Origin: Prevotella sp.
GTDB taxonomy: Bacteria; Bacteroidota; Bacteroidia; Bacteroidales; Bacteroidaceae
Assembly: GCA_024682415.1 (NCBI GenBank)
Contig: JAIKZG010000031.1
Coordinates: 19,923 to 83,922, forward strand
Direction: 5' to 3'
Length of the DNA: 64,000 bases
Shown: positions 54,240 to 62,121 of the stretch, piece by piece
How the letters are laid out: each line of letters opens with the position of its first letter
Position numbering within the stretch: position 1 is the stretch's first letter
The notes under the pieces: model-generated
Seen by the model: only the letters and a program-made list of their open reading frames with translations
What the model was told of the DNA's origin: nothing
Databases searched by the model: none
Translations under genes and position numbers: made by a program

Positions 54240-55121
54240 CTAAAGAGCTTCACCTCCGCCTTCGGAGATTATCTCGCCTTCTGTCCATTCGTCGAGAGTG
54301 ACATAATGGAAATGAATGTAAGGCATCAACTGGCTGTAAGTCATATTAATCACATAAGTGCCTCCTGCATCCATTCGAGGAGCGTCAGCGTCAATCTCCG
54401 TCTTCTGTCCGTTGGCAAGAGTGAGAGTGAAGTGGAAACGCATCGTCTCATAATCTATGCTTGTAGGCATGAGCATTATCGGTCCGCTTGTTATCAAGCT
54501 GTCGGCGCCTGCTGTCGCTGCCGGCATATTAACAATAGTGCTGTCTGATGAAGGAACTCCATGGGTTTTACCATCAGCAGCAAGTCTGCCAGGATAAAAT
54601 CCCTCAGCAACGCAATGCACTTCGGTATTCAGCACCGCTCCCACAGGCACTCCCGTAACGTTTATCGTCAGGGTGGCGAGCATCGGCTGCATATCTATCA
54701 TTTCCTGTGAAATACTTTTCCCATTCATGCTTACCTCGGTTTCGCCGTAATATACCTGTTCAGGCGAAGAACTCGGATCTGTCATTTTTATCATCAAGTC
54801 GTTCAGCCCTGTGCCGATAGTAGAAAAAGCATTACCAAGACCAGATGTTACAATTATGGTATATTTACCGTTAGGCAACAACGTAAGCCCGGAAGAAGCA
54901 CCAGCTGCATCAGCATATTCATTATGCTCCTGCATCGTGCCTTCGGAATTGAATATCCAGACGTCCACGCCTTTGCCCTCCTCATCATCGTCTATCCCTG
55001 CCGGCCATTCTATACCGAGGGCAAGCGACGGTGAATGCAGTTCATGCTCCTCAGAGCAAGAGCCAAACGCAAACATGAGCGTAGCCGACATTAAGGCACA
55101 AAAGATATGTTTTGTTTTCAT
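54240..55121 (-). CDS. pilus anchor-like lipoprotein (FimB/Mfa2 or DUF5119 type)
   Basis: Lipobox FGSCSEEH (Cys 22). The N-terminal half (VDVWIFNSEGTMQEHNEY, LLPNGKYTIIVTSGL) and LATLTINVTGV (about 150) match the FimB/Mfa2-type family that anchors type V pili to the outer membrane. It lacks the Arg seen in all pilins of the operon, which fits an uncleaved anchor. Its start overlaps the stop of the upstream barrel gene (ATGA), with AAGGAGG inside the end of that gene. Which of the two Pfam families it belongs to cannot be settled by eye. Confidence 0.75.
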   Translation of the reverse strand: MKTKHIFCALMSATLMFAFGSCSEEHELHSPSLALGIEWPAGIDDDEEGKGVDVWIFNSEGTMQEHNEYADAAGASSGLTLLPNGKYTIIVTSGLGNAFSTIGTGLNDLMIKMTDPSSSPEQVYYGETEVSMNGKSISQEMIDMQPMLATLTINVTGVPVGAVLNTEVHCVAEGFYPGRLAADGKTHGVPSSDSTIVNMPAATAGADSLITSGPIMLMPTSIDYETMRFHFTLTLANGQKTEIDADAPRMDAGGTYVINMTYSQLMPYIHFHYVTLDEWTEGEIISEGGGEAL

Positions 55122-55891
55122 GGGCGCGCCTCCTTAGTTAGTTTTCCTACTCTGCTTGCTGCCTCAGGAATAGAGAAAGTAAGCCTCAATCCGCTTTCCC
55201 ATAGCACTCTGGTCTTATGCCAGTCGTAAGGCACGCCGTCGAAATGGCGTCCCATCACGAAACCAATGCCTGTGTAAGCACCCAATGAAACAGTTTTGTT
55301 TAGCTGATAGTTGCCTTGCAATCGTCCACCTACAGTTAGGTGCCAATGAGTGTCGTCGCTATAGAGAACGTCGCTGCCTTTAATCTTCTTAATTTTGGCA
55401 GTTGTTCCTATAGTTGTAACCTCAGGTGAGATTTCCGCTGTCCACCTGCTGTCCTTAGTCGATGGTATCAGCCCAAGGACATTTACATTCAACTTCACTC
55501 CATATTGCTGCATAAATACATGGCTCATAAGTTCGGAATAATTTGCTCCCGTCTTCCCCCGCACCGGTGCATAGTAACTATTGCCCTCATTGTCGAGCCA
55601 CATGTTGGCATTCACGCAACACTGGCGTGCCGACAGGCGAAACATACCCCAACGAGCAGAAGGTTCGAGAGAAATCACATTATTGAATCGGTATCCAATA
55701 AAGATAGCCCCATCCACCCCCGGACGAGTCTTATCCGCTCCGAAACTACTGAAAGTATTAGCTGCGAATGGCACTCCGGCCTCCACGCCCACATACCAAT
55801 GAGTACGTGAGCCATCAGATTCCGACTGACCAAAGGCAGTAACTAATCCACTAACCAAGCAAAACAGTAAAATAAAAAATCTTCTGTTCAT
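55118..55891 (-). CDS. outer-membrane beta-barrel protein, first gene of the pilus operon (DUF3575-like)
   Basis: A signal peptide (ending TAFGQ) is followed by alternating strands starting THWYVGVEAGVPFAANTF and closing VLWESGLRLTFSI. The repeated strand-turn pattern (IFIGYRFNNVISLEPSARWG, GVKLNVNVLGLIP, LGAYTGIGFVMG) suggests an 8-strand OmpA-like barrel. Related genes head several Bacteroides pilus loci, followed by an anchor gene and fimbrillins, as here. An assembly or anchoring role is inferred. The promoter box at 55919-55926 gives a leader of about 20 nt. Confidence 0.72.
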   Translation of the reverse strand: MNRRFFILLFCLVSGLVTAFGQSESDGSRTHWYVGVEAGVPFAANTFSSFGADKTRPGVDGAIFIGYRFNNVISLEPSARWGMFRLSARQCCVNANMWLDNEGNSYYAPVRGKTGANYSELMSHVFMQQYGVKLNVNVLGLIPSTKDSRWTAEISPEVTTIGTTAKIKKIKGSDVLYSDDTHWHLTVGGRLQGNYQLNKTVSLGAYTGIGFVMGRHFDGVPYDWHKTRVLWESGLRLTFSIPEAASRVGKLTKEARP

Positions 55892-55918
55892 ATTGTTTAG
55901 TTGTTTTGGTTATTGAAG

Positions 55919-55926
55919 CAAATATA
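55919..55926 (-). promoter_or_regulatory. -7 box of the eight-gene pilus operon
   Basis: Minus strand TATATTTG. No long inverted repeats flank it, so there is no sign here of an invertible promoter. Confidence 0.6.
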
Positions 55927-55988
55927 AAATAAATACAATATCGTGTCAAGGCTTTTTTGCGAAAAATTTCGTTTTTTTAATACAAAAC

Positions 55989-57236
55989 TCAATTTTTGTG
56001 TGTCGCAAGATAGAAAGCCGTGGCATTTTTGCCCACTGTCCTTGCGTTAACCGAAGGCCATGAGATAGTCAATCCTGAATAAGAGTTTATCACTCTCACA
56101 CTTGGTGAAGAAAGAGCTGTATAGTATCTGGCTGTAGCCGATTTATAAGGCACAGCCTTAGCCAGCTGAGTTTTAAACTTACTTAAAAGAGCCGCGTCCG
56201 GGCACAAATGCTCCACATAGTCGCCATAATCGAAGAAAATCGTAGGAGTGTAGCCGTCCATTGTCTGAAGATTTCCACGCTCAGCATTATTAAATGTATA
56301 GATTGTGTCAATCTCAAGCATGATAGAAGCAAGCTCATCAAGCTCCGCCGTCTTTGTTACAGCAATCGTTCCATAAGGATATTGATAATTTGTATAGAAG
56401 TTATAAAACTCATCACATATATTCTTATAATCAGGGGTCTTCGATGAAAGCTGTCCCCATATCTTTGTATAAGGCATGCCGTAAGCCATGATTTCCGTAG
56501 GGCAGGCTATCATATAGTCGGTCACGTCTTTCAGGTCGTAAGCCGTTTCCACGTTAGACATATTGCAGTCGTCGAACAATATATACTGCATCTTAATGCC
56601 CGCTGCGGCGATGCCGTCGGCGAGAGTAGAGATATTTGTCTTTATCTGAGTGCCGCCAAAGCTGGTGAGCTTATGCCCCTGCATCTTTGTCACCACGCCC
56701 TGCACTGCTCGCGTGTCATCATCATCCTGCAAAGAAAATCCCTTCGCTCCATAAGCATTCCAGTCGGCTTCATCTATCCATCCCCATCCATGGCTGCCTA
56801 TTATCATGGAATAAGTCTGCGCCGGGGCGAACGATTTCACCTGATTCATGATATATGTTATCCAGTGCGTTTTGTTGAGAGCCATGTCACCATTGTTTTC
56901 GTAATCACGCAAAGGCTCGTCCACGCAATTTCCGTTCTTATATTTTATTTTATACAGCGAGCCATGGGTCATATCTTTCGACATGAACACAATCAAATCA
57001 GTCTTGCCCAGTCCGCCACGCGATACTATAGCCTCCTTTATGTCACTCAAGTTTTGTTTGAAGTTCTCTGTAAGCGGAGAATTGCTGCCTGTCCATGGGA
57101 AATATACAAACACTGTGTTTTCGGCTTTTTCCTCTGGTATGATTTTGTCGTCGTCATTATCGCTGCCGCAAGAAGCCAATCCCATGAGCAACAACCCGAT
57201 AAACATATAAAATGATAAAATTCCAAGTCTTTTCAT
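55989..57236 (-). CDS. clostripain-family (C11) cysteine peptidase, lipoprotein
   Basis: Lipobox LASCGSDND places it on the outer membrane or periplasmic face. The C11 catalytic dyad is visible: His in MIIGSHGWGW (about 147) and Cys in LFDDCNMSNVETAYDL (about 222). Clostripain cleaves after Arg and the Parabacteroides PmC11 after Lys/Arg. The gene lies 97 bp upstream of the pilus operon on the same strand and has its own promoter box at 57289-57296. Because type V pilins are matured by Arg-specific cleavage and every pilin here has a suitable Arg, I propose this enzyme as a candidate maturase. Function is otherwise unknown. Confidence 0.88.
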   Translation of the reverse strand: MKRLGILSFYMFIGLLLMGLASCGSDNDDDKIIPEEKAENTVFVYFPWTGSNSPLTENFKQNLSDIKEAIVSRGGLGKTDLIVFMSKDMTHGSLYKIKYKNGNCVDEPLRDYENNGDMALNKTHWITYIMNQVKSFAPAQTYSMIIGSHGWGWIDEADWNAYGAKGFSLQDDDDTRAVQGVVTKMQGHKLTSFGGTQIKTNISTLADGIAAAGIKMQYILFDDCNMSNVETAYDLKDVTDYMIACPTEIMAYGMPYTKIWGQLSSKTPDYKNICDEFYNFYTNYQYPYGTIAVTKTAELDELASIMLEIDTIYTFNNAERGNLQTMDGYTPTIFFDYGDYVEHLCPDAALLSKFKTQLAKAVPYKSATARYYTALSSPSVRVINSYSGLTISWPSVNARTVGKNATAFYLATHKN

Positions 57237-57288
57237 ATTATATATAGTTTTTTATGTTTTTGTTCTTAATCTAAAGAGTTATACTTAG

Positions 57289-57296
57289 CAAATATA
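57289..57296 (-). promoter_or_regulatory. -7 box for the C11 peptidase gene
   Basis: Minus strand TATATTTG, 52 bases upstream of the ATG. Confidence 0.55.
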
Positions 57297-57403
57297 AGTC
57301 AAAAAGGGTATTCTCACAAAGCATTATTATGGAAAATCTTTATTTTTTGCTAAAAAACATATTACCTCATTATATTTTGTGCCACAAAAACAGCATTTTG
57401 ATT

Positions 57404-57411
57404 TATATTTG
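57404..57411 (+). promoter_or_regulatory. -7 box for the beta-helix lipoprotein gene
   Basis: TATATTTG, 28 bases before the ATG at 57440. Confidence 0.55.
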
Positions 57412-57439
57412 CCGGTAAGGGTAACTAAATGTTTAAATT

Positions 57440-59257
57440 ATGAAAGGAATTATCAATAAGTATTTTATCGCTGTATTGGCTATCGGAATGATTGCCTCTA
57501 TGAGCAGCTGTTCATCGGATGATGATGACGATGACGACACAGAAGTAATTGTCGACAACGGCAACAACGATGACAACGGCGGAGGCAACACACCGGGTGG
57601 CACTGTCGCCACATCTCTCTCCGGCGAAATAGCAACATTCGACATAGCCATCGACTCACTGACCGCCGTGACGGAGACCGAGGAAGTAGACGCACTTGAT
57701 GAAGACTTCATCGAGAACAGTTCATTCAGCAAGACCATTAAGGTGAATTACAACGGCACCACAGCCACCACCGAGGGCACAGTAGACGGAGTAACTGTAG
57801 CCGTGAACGGTGCCGACGTAGTAGTGACGGCAGGCGATACAAAGGGAGTGAACTACATACTTTCGGGCAAGACCACTGACGGAATGTTCAAAGTGTATGG
57901 CACGAAGAAATATCAGATTACCCTCAACGGCGTAGACATCACCAATAACGACGGCCCTGCCATCAACGACCAGAGCGGCAAGAGAGTGTTTACCGTACTC
58001 GCCGACGGCACTACCAACAAGCTCACCGACGGCACATCTTACGCAAGCAGCACCGAAGACCAGAAAGGCGCGTTCTTTGCCGAAGGAAAGATTATTATAA
58101 GCGGCAGCGGCAAACTGCGCGTATATGGGAATAAGAAAGCCGGCATAAGTGCCGACGACCGCGTGGTGATACATAAGAATGCCAACGTATATGTGAAGAG
58201 TACGGCTGGAAACGGCATCAAGGCCAACGACGAAATAAGGATTAACGGCGGAATTGTGAATGTGGAAACATCAGCCACGGCAGCGAAAGCTATTTCATGC
58301 GACAGCATCGTAAACATCAACGGCGGACGAGTAATCTGCCTGACGACAGGCGGCGGCGAATATGACGAAGACGACAACGACGCGAGCGCGTGCGCTGGCA
58401 TCAAGAGCGACTCTACGATAAACATCACAGGCGGTGAGGTGTATTGCAAGAGCACTGGAGCAGGCGGAAAGGGTTTAAGCTGCGACAACGTGATTAACAT
58501 ATCGGGCGGAAAGGTGCGCATTGTCACCACAGGCAAGAAATATACTTACGGCTCAAGCGACTCTTCACCAAAGGGCATTAAAGCCGACGGCAACCTTACA
58601 ATCTCCGGCGGCGACATAATGGTGCGCGCGCTCGGAGGCGAAGGTTCTGAGGGAATTGAGAGCAAAGGACTGATGTATATCACAGGAGGAACGCTCAACA
58701 TATATACCTACGACGACGCTCTCAACTCGGCAAAGGATATGCACATTCAGGGCGGAACGGTCTTTGCCTACGCTACCAACAACGATGCCATCGATTCTAA
58801 CGGCAACCTCTATTTTGAGGGCGGCACTACCATAGCTTACGGAGCTTCACAACCAGAATGTGGCATTGACGCTGCCGAGGGATATAATGTATACATCAAC
58901 GGCGGCACGCTTGTTGCCATCGGTGGCGGAACAAGCTACCCGGCTACAGCAAGTAAGCAGCCGAGCATAATATATGGCGGAAGCATCAGCAATGGTTCTA
59001 CCGTTACATTGTCTAACGGTTCTACAGCCGTATTGAGCTTCACCATGCAGGGCAACTATGGCCAGAGCTGCGTTGTTCTTATGACATCGCCAAATCTTAC
59101 CAAAGGCGGCAGCTATACGCTCACATCGGGCAGCACATCGCTCGGCTCTGTTTCGTCATTGGCTTCTCCTTATTCTACGATAGGCTCTGTAAACGGAATG
59201 GGAGGAGGAGGAATGCCCGGCAATAATCCTGGCGGCGGTCCAGGCGGAAGATTCTGA
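57440..59257 (+). CDS. carbohydrate-binding beta-helix lipoprotein (Cthe_2159-like)
   Basis: Lipobox SMSSCSSDDDDDDD followed by an acidic, Asn/Gly-rich linker. From about residue 130 the protein is a series of short repeats of the form INGGxVxVxT / ITGGEVYCKST, the right-handed parallel beta-helix seen in Cthe_2159, a calcium-binding protein that binds polygalacturonate and cellulose. HRR-free repeats such as GIKANDEIRINGG, GIKSDSTINITGG and GIKADGNLTISGG recur every 25-40 residues. A terminal beta domain and a Gly-rich tail (GMGGGGMPGNN) end it. It is probably surface-exposed; ligand inferred from family only. Confidence 0.85.
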   Translation: MKGIINKYFIAVLAIGMIASMSSCSSDDDDDDDTEVIVDNGNNDDNGGGNTPGGTVATSLSGEIATFDIAIDSLTAVTETEEVDALDEDFIENSSFSKTIKVNYNGTTATTEGTVDGVTVAVNGADVVVTAGDTKGVNYILSGKTTDGMFKVYGTKKYQITLNGVDITNNDGPAINDQSGKRVFTVLADGTTNKLTDGTSYASSTEDQKGAFFAEGKIIISGSGKLRVYGNKKAGISADDRVVIHKNANVYVKSTAGNGIKANDEIRINGGIVNVETSATAAKAISCDSIVNINGGRVICLTTGGGEYDEDDNDASACAGIKSDSTINITGGEVYCKSTGAGGKGLSCDNVINISGGKVRIVTTGKKYTYGSSDSSPKGIKADGNLTISGGDIMVRALGGEGSEGIESKGLMYITGGTLNIYTYDDALNSAKDMHIQGGTVFAYATNNDAIDSNGNLYFEGGTTIAYGASQPECGIDAAEGYNVYINGGTLVAIGGGTSYPATASKQPSIIYGGSISNGSTVTLSNGSTAVLSFTMQGNYGQSCVVLMTSPNLTKGGSYTLTSGSTSLGSVSSLASPYSTIGSVNGMGGGGMPGNNPGGGPGGRF

Positions 59258-59269
59258 TAACAACATCCA

Positions 59270-59468
59270 TTAAGGTGGGTTCTATTAATTACCACCGAAA
59301 TTTTAAGTAAATAGAGATGGCTGCGTTTTGTCATCTTTCGGGCTCTTTTCGGCTCAAATTGTCACTTCGTTCGGTCACATAGCCCGCTATGCTCCATCAC
59401 TCAGTAACAATTTGTTCTCGAAAATAACTCCGAAATCTGATAAAGCTAATTAATAGAACCCACCTTAA
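59270..59468. mobile_element. MITE-like element with perfect 22-bp terminal inverted repeats
   Basis: TTAAGGTGGGTTCTATTAAT (59270 on, 22 bp in all with TA) is matched exactly in reverse at 59447-59468. The 199-bp element has no ORF; its inside carries further imperfect inverted pairs (CAAATTGT/ACAATTTG). The terminal TTAA at both ends could be a duplicated target site. Internal words such as GGTCACATAGCCCGCTATGC look like a dispersed Prevotella repeat from memory; that is not verified. Confidence 0.75.
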
Positions 59469-59472
59469 CAAA

Positions 59473-59506
59473 AAGCGGTTTCCGAACGAAAAATCGGAAA
59501 CCGCTT
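59473..59506. terminator. shared terminator between beta-helix and DEAD-box genes
   Basis: AAGCGGTTTCCGA and TCGGAAACCGCTT form a perfect 13-bp stem with an 8-nt loop. It is placed to end the helicase transcript from the right. Confidence 0.75.
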
Positions 59507-59527
59507 CATTTATATATATTGTGAACT

Positions 59528-61384
59528 TTACTGCTTTTTCTTGCGAGGCTTTCTCATTGCCCAGCCTTCCTCATTGAAGTCGGGAGCTTCGCCCTTGAAG
59601 AACTGTCGCCAGTCGTCTTTCTTGCCACGTTGTCTGTTGATGTCGCGATCATCGTCATGGTGGCGACCACGACCTCTGCCTCCGTCTTTCTGCTTAGAGC
59701 CACGCGCGCCACGCTTATTGCCTTCACCGCCTTGGTCGGCATCGTTGCAGCGCACTTCTCTACCTTTATATAACGCGCCTGTCAAAGCCGATGTCACCTT
59801 GTCAGCGTCACGCTCCGGCACTTCTATATACGACTGACGCTCAAGCAAGTCTATATGGCCTATCTTCTGTCGTCCGCCCATATTCTTGTTGATGAACTGC
59901 ATGATTTCACCAGGATAGAAGCCGTCTTTTTTGCCGAGATTTATAAACAGTCGCTTGTAGCCCTTTTCTGGAGCATGAGAAGCCTTCTCTCTGTCGCCGC
60001 GACGACCGTTTCTTCCTCCGCGCTCACCACGTTCGCCACGAGATTCACGCACAGAAGGTTTCACGATTTCAGGAGCATCGGCATAGTAAGCAAGGAACTG
60101 TCCGAACTCTCTTGTCACTATCTTCTTTATCAAGTCTTCCTTGTCGATATAGTCAAAGTAGCGACTTATGTCTGCCATAAACGGCTCTATCTGCTCCTCG
60201 TCTACATCGGTCTTCAATATTGCATCCATAGCCTTGTAGAGCTGCTTCTTGCAAATCTCTTCCGACGAAGGGATTTCTCCCTCTACGAATTTCTTGCCTA
60301 TGATATGCTCTATGTTGCGCATCTTGCCACGCTCGCGTGTGTGGATAATAGCGATAGACGTACCCTTCTTTCCACCTCGTCCTGTGCGTCCGCTGCGGTG
60401 AGTATAGCTCTCCGTGTCGTCGGGCAGTCCGTAATTTATCACATGGGTAAGGTCGTTCACGTCCAATCCACGGGCAGCCACATCAGTAGCCACGAGCAGC
60501 TGAGTGAGGTGGTTGCGGAATTTCTGCATCGTGAGGTCGCGCTGTTGCTGGCTAAGGTCGCCATGCAATGACTCAGCGTTATATCCATCTCGAATAAGCT
60601 TGTCGGCTATCTCCTGAGTTTCCATCTTCGTGCGGCAGAAGATAATAGCGTATATGCTTGGATAATAGTCTACTATTCTCTTCAGCGCCAGATACTTATC
60701 CTTTGCGCTCACCATATAGTATACATGGTTTACGCTCTCCGCGCCCTCGTTTCTGCTTCCCACTACGATTTCCTTGTAGTCGCGAAGATAATTCTTTGCC
60801 ACGCGCTCCACATCCTTGCTCATTGTGGCAGAGAAGAAGAGAGAATGGCGGTCGTCGGGCAAGTTTTCATATATCTCGTTAATACTGTCAGAGAAGCCCA
60901 TATTGAGCATCTCGTCGGCCTCATCGAGCACGATATTTTTCAACTCGTCGAGCTTTACCACTCCACGGTGGAGCAAGTCAATAAGACGTCCCGGAGTGGC
61001 TACAATGATTTGCACGCCGTGTTTCAGCGAGTGAATCTGCGTCATGATTGATGCGCCGCCATAAACAGGCACCACATGCACATCATTCATATATTTAGAG
61101 AAAGAATTCAGGTCATCTGCAATCTGAAGGCAAAGTTCTCGTGTAGGTGAGAGCACGAGTGCTTGTGTCCTTTTCGACGTAGTGTCCAACTTCTGTAACA
61201 ATGGGATACCATAAGCAGCGGTCTTTCCTGTTCCCGTTTGTGCCAGTGCCACTACATCGTTGCTCTCCTCGTTGAGCAAATAAGGTATCACTTCTTCTTG
61301 AACGGGCATAGCCGTTTCAAATCCCAACTCATCTATGGCTTTGCGAATCTCTTCGCTAACACCAAGTTCTTCAAATGTCTTCAA
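59528..61384 (-). CDS. DEAD-box RNA helicase with DbpA-type RNA-binding domain (DeaD/CsdA-like)
   Basis: It unwinds RNA in ribosome assembly and mRNA turnover, often in the cold. Q motif at the N-terminus (FEELGVSEEIRKAIDELGFETAMPVQ), Walker A AQTGTGKTAAYG (about 48), PTRELCLQ, TPGRLIDL, DEADEML (about 155), SATMSK, and HRSGRTGRGGKKG (about 332) are all present. A DbpA-like RNA-binding domain (RLFINLGKKDGFYPGEIMQFIN, about 478-550) and a basic RG/KD-rich tail follow. The start at 61384 is preceded by a leader of about 60 nt carrying an intrinsic-terminator hairpin, which suggests attenuation. Confidence 0.93.
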   Translation of the reverse strand: MKTFEELGVSEEIRKAIDELGFETAMPVQEEVIPYLLNEESNDVVALAQTGTGKTAAYGIPLLQKLDTTSKRTQALVLSPTRELCLQIADDLNSFSKYMNDVHVVPVYGGASIMTQIHSLKHGVQIIVATPGRLIDLLHRGVVKLDELKNIVLDEADEMLNMGFSDSINEIYENLPDDRHSLFFSATMSKDVERVAKNYLRDYKEIVVGSRNEGAESVNHVYYMVSAKDKYLALKRIVDYYPSIYAIIFCRTKMETQEIADKLIRDGYNAESLHGDLSQQQRDLTMQKFRNHLTQLLVATDVAARGLDVNDLTHVINYGLPDDTESYTHRSGRTGRGGKKGTSIAIIHTRERGKMRNIEHIIGKKFVEGEIPSSEEICKKQLYKAMDAILKTDVDEEQIEPFMADISRYFDYIDKEDLIKKIVTREFGQFLAYYADAPEIVKPSVRESRGERGERGGRNGRRGDREKASHAPEKGYKRLFINLGKKDGFYPGEIMQFINKNMGGRQKIGHIDLLERQSYIEVPERDADKVTSALTGALYKGREVRCNDADQGGEGNKRGARGSKQKDGGRGRGRHHDDDRDINRQRGKKDDWRQFFKGEAPDFNEEGWAMRKPRKKKQ

Positions 61385-61401
61385 ATCTTTTTCTTTAAAA
61401 A

Positions 61402-61428
61402 AAGCGACTTCGCCAACCGAAGCCGCTT
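61402..61428 (-). terminator. leader terminator (attenuator) of the DEAD-box helicase gene
   Basis: In the minus-strand RNA AAGCGGCUUCG pairs with CGAAGUCGCUU (11 bp, one G-U, 5-nt loop) followed by seven U and AAAGAAAAAG, the probable ribosome binding region. It lies 18 nt upstream of the ATG. Confidence 0.7.
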
Positions 61429-61454
61429 ACATTCATTATATATTGTTTCGGGTG

Positions 61455-61462
61455 CAAAGTTA
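61455..61462 (-). promoter_or_regulatory. -7 box for the DEAD-box helicase gene
   Basis: Minus strand TAACTTTG; with the start codon at 61384 the leader is about 60-65 nt. Confidence 0.6.
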
Positions 61463-61561
61463 CGCATAATTTCCCGAAAACTAATCAATTACGCCGTTTT
61501 TTCTTTCTCCTTCCTTACAAGGAATGCCATCTTTTAGCCTGCCACTGGTGCTAAATATCTA

Positions 61562-61602
61562 TAAATTATAACAACTGTTATATCAACAACTGTTATAATT
61601 TA
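61562..61602. repeat. nested inverted and direct repeats in the 61.5 kb intergenic region
   Basis: TAAATTATAACA (61562-61573) and TGTTATAATTTA (61591-61602) form a perfect 12-bp inverted repeat. Overlapping it, ACAACTGTTATA occurs twice, 15 bp apart (61571 and 61586). Possible operator or hairpin; no gene is within 150 bp. Confidence 0.55.
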
Positions 61603-61762
61603 GTATTTTACAAAAAGAATGGCGATGATTTGCGCTTCGTATACCCTGTATTCCGTCTTTGGTGCTTAAGGAAATATGAATTGTAGCATATAAACCGTTA
61701 TTCCTCATAAATAGAAAGTTTTTGGATTGAAGCGAAAGAAACACATTTTTTCTTTAAATCGC

Positions 61763-61792
61763 TTGCGGATTTAAAAATAAGGTTTATATTTG
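61763..61792 (+). promoter_or_regulatory. promoter of the fimbrillin/FISUMP gene with long leader
   Basis: TTG at 61763-61765 and TATATTTG at 61785-61792 with 19 bp between. Transcription would start near 61798, leaving a leader of about 320 nt. Confidence 0.65.
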
Positions 61793-61797
61793 CAATT

Positions 61798-62121
61798 AGA
61801 ATGTGCATTACGTCTTCTGTAATGATGTGATGTGCCTTATTGGTTGAAAATATTAGCATAAGCTATTATCTTGTCCCGTCTAGAAATCGTGGAAAATTTC
61901 AAAAACATGGGAACTTCAGATAACAGTTTATGTTCACGTATAGGCGTGGGCGTAATCGTATCTATCCATGTTTGGGCTTTCCACGAGCCTCTAGGCGTTA
62001 GATACAGCAAAAGGTTACGAACATGCCTTTCGTGTTATCTCCAAGGTTTAATACTATGCTTCTATTTCTCCGCCAACTTTATTTTGAATAGTAACAATCA
62101 AAACAATTAGGAGGATTTGAT
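61798..62121 (+). ncRNA. structured 5' leader containing copy C of the stem-loop family
   Basis: A first hairpin CATTAC/GTAATG opens the leader. At 61942-62028 the family element has AGGCGT (61942-61947) pairing with ATGCCT (62023-62028), CGTAA (61951-61955) with TTACG (62015-62019), and GTATCTA (61958-61964) with TAGATAC (61999-62005), with apical TTTGGGCTTTCC. AGGAGG follows at 62109-62114. The listed 79-aa ORF in the leader has no recognisable domain. It could be a cis-regulatory RNA. Confidence 0.5.

Noticed and set aside
55892-55988. Invertible promoter of the pilus operon
   Set aside because: No inverted repeats of useful length flank the -7 box at 55919.
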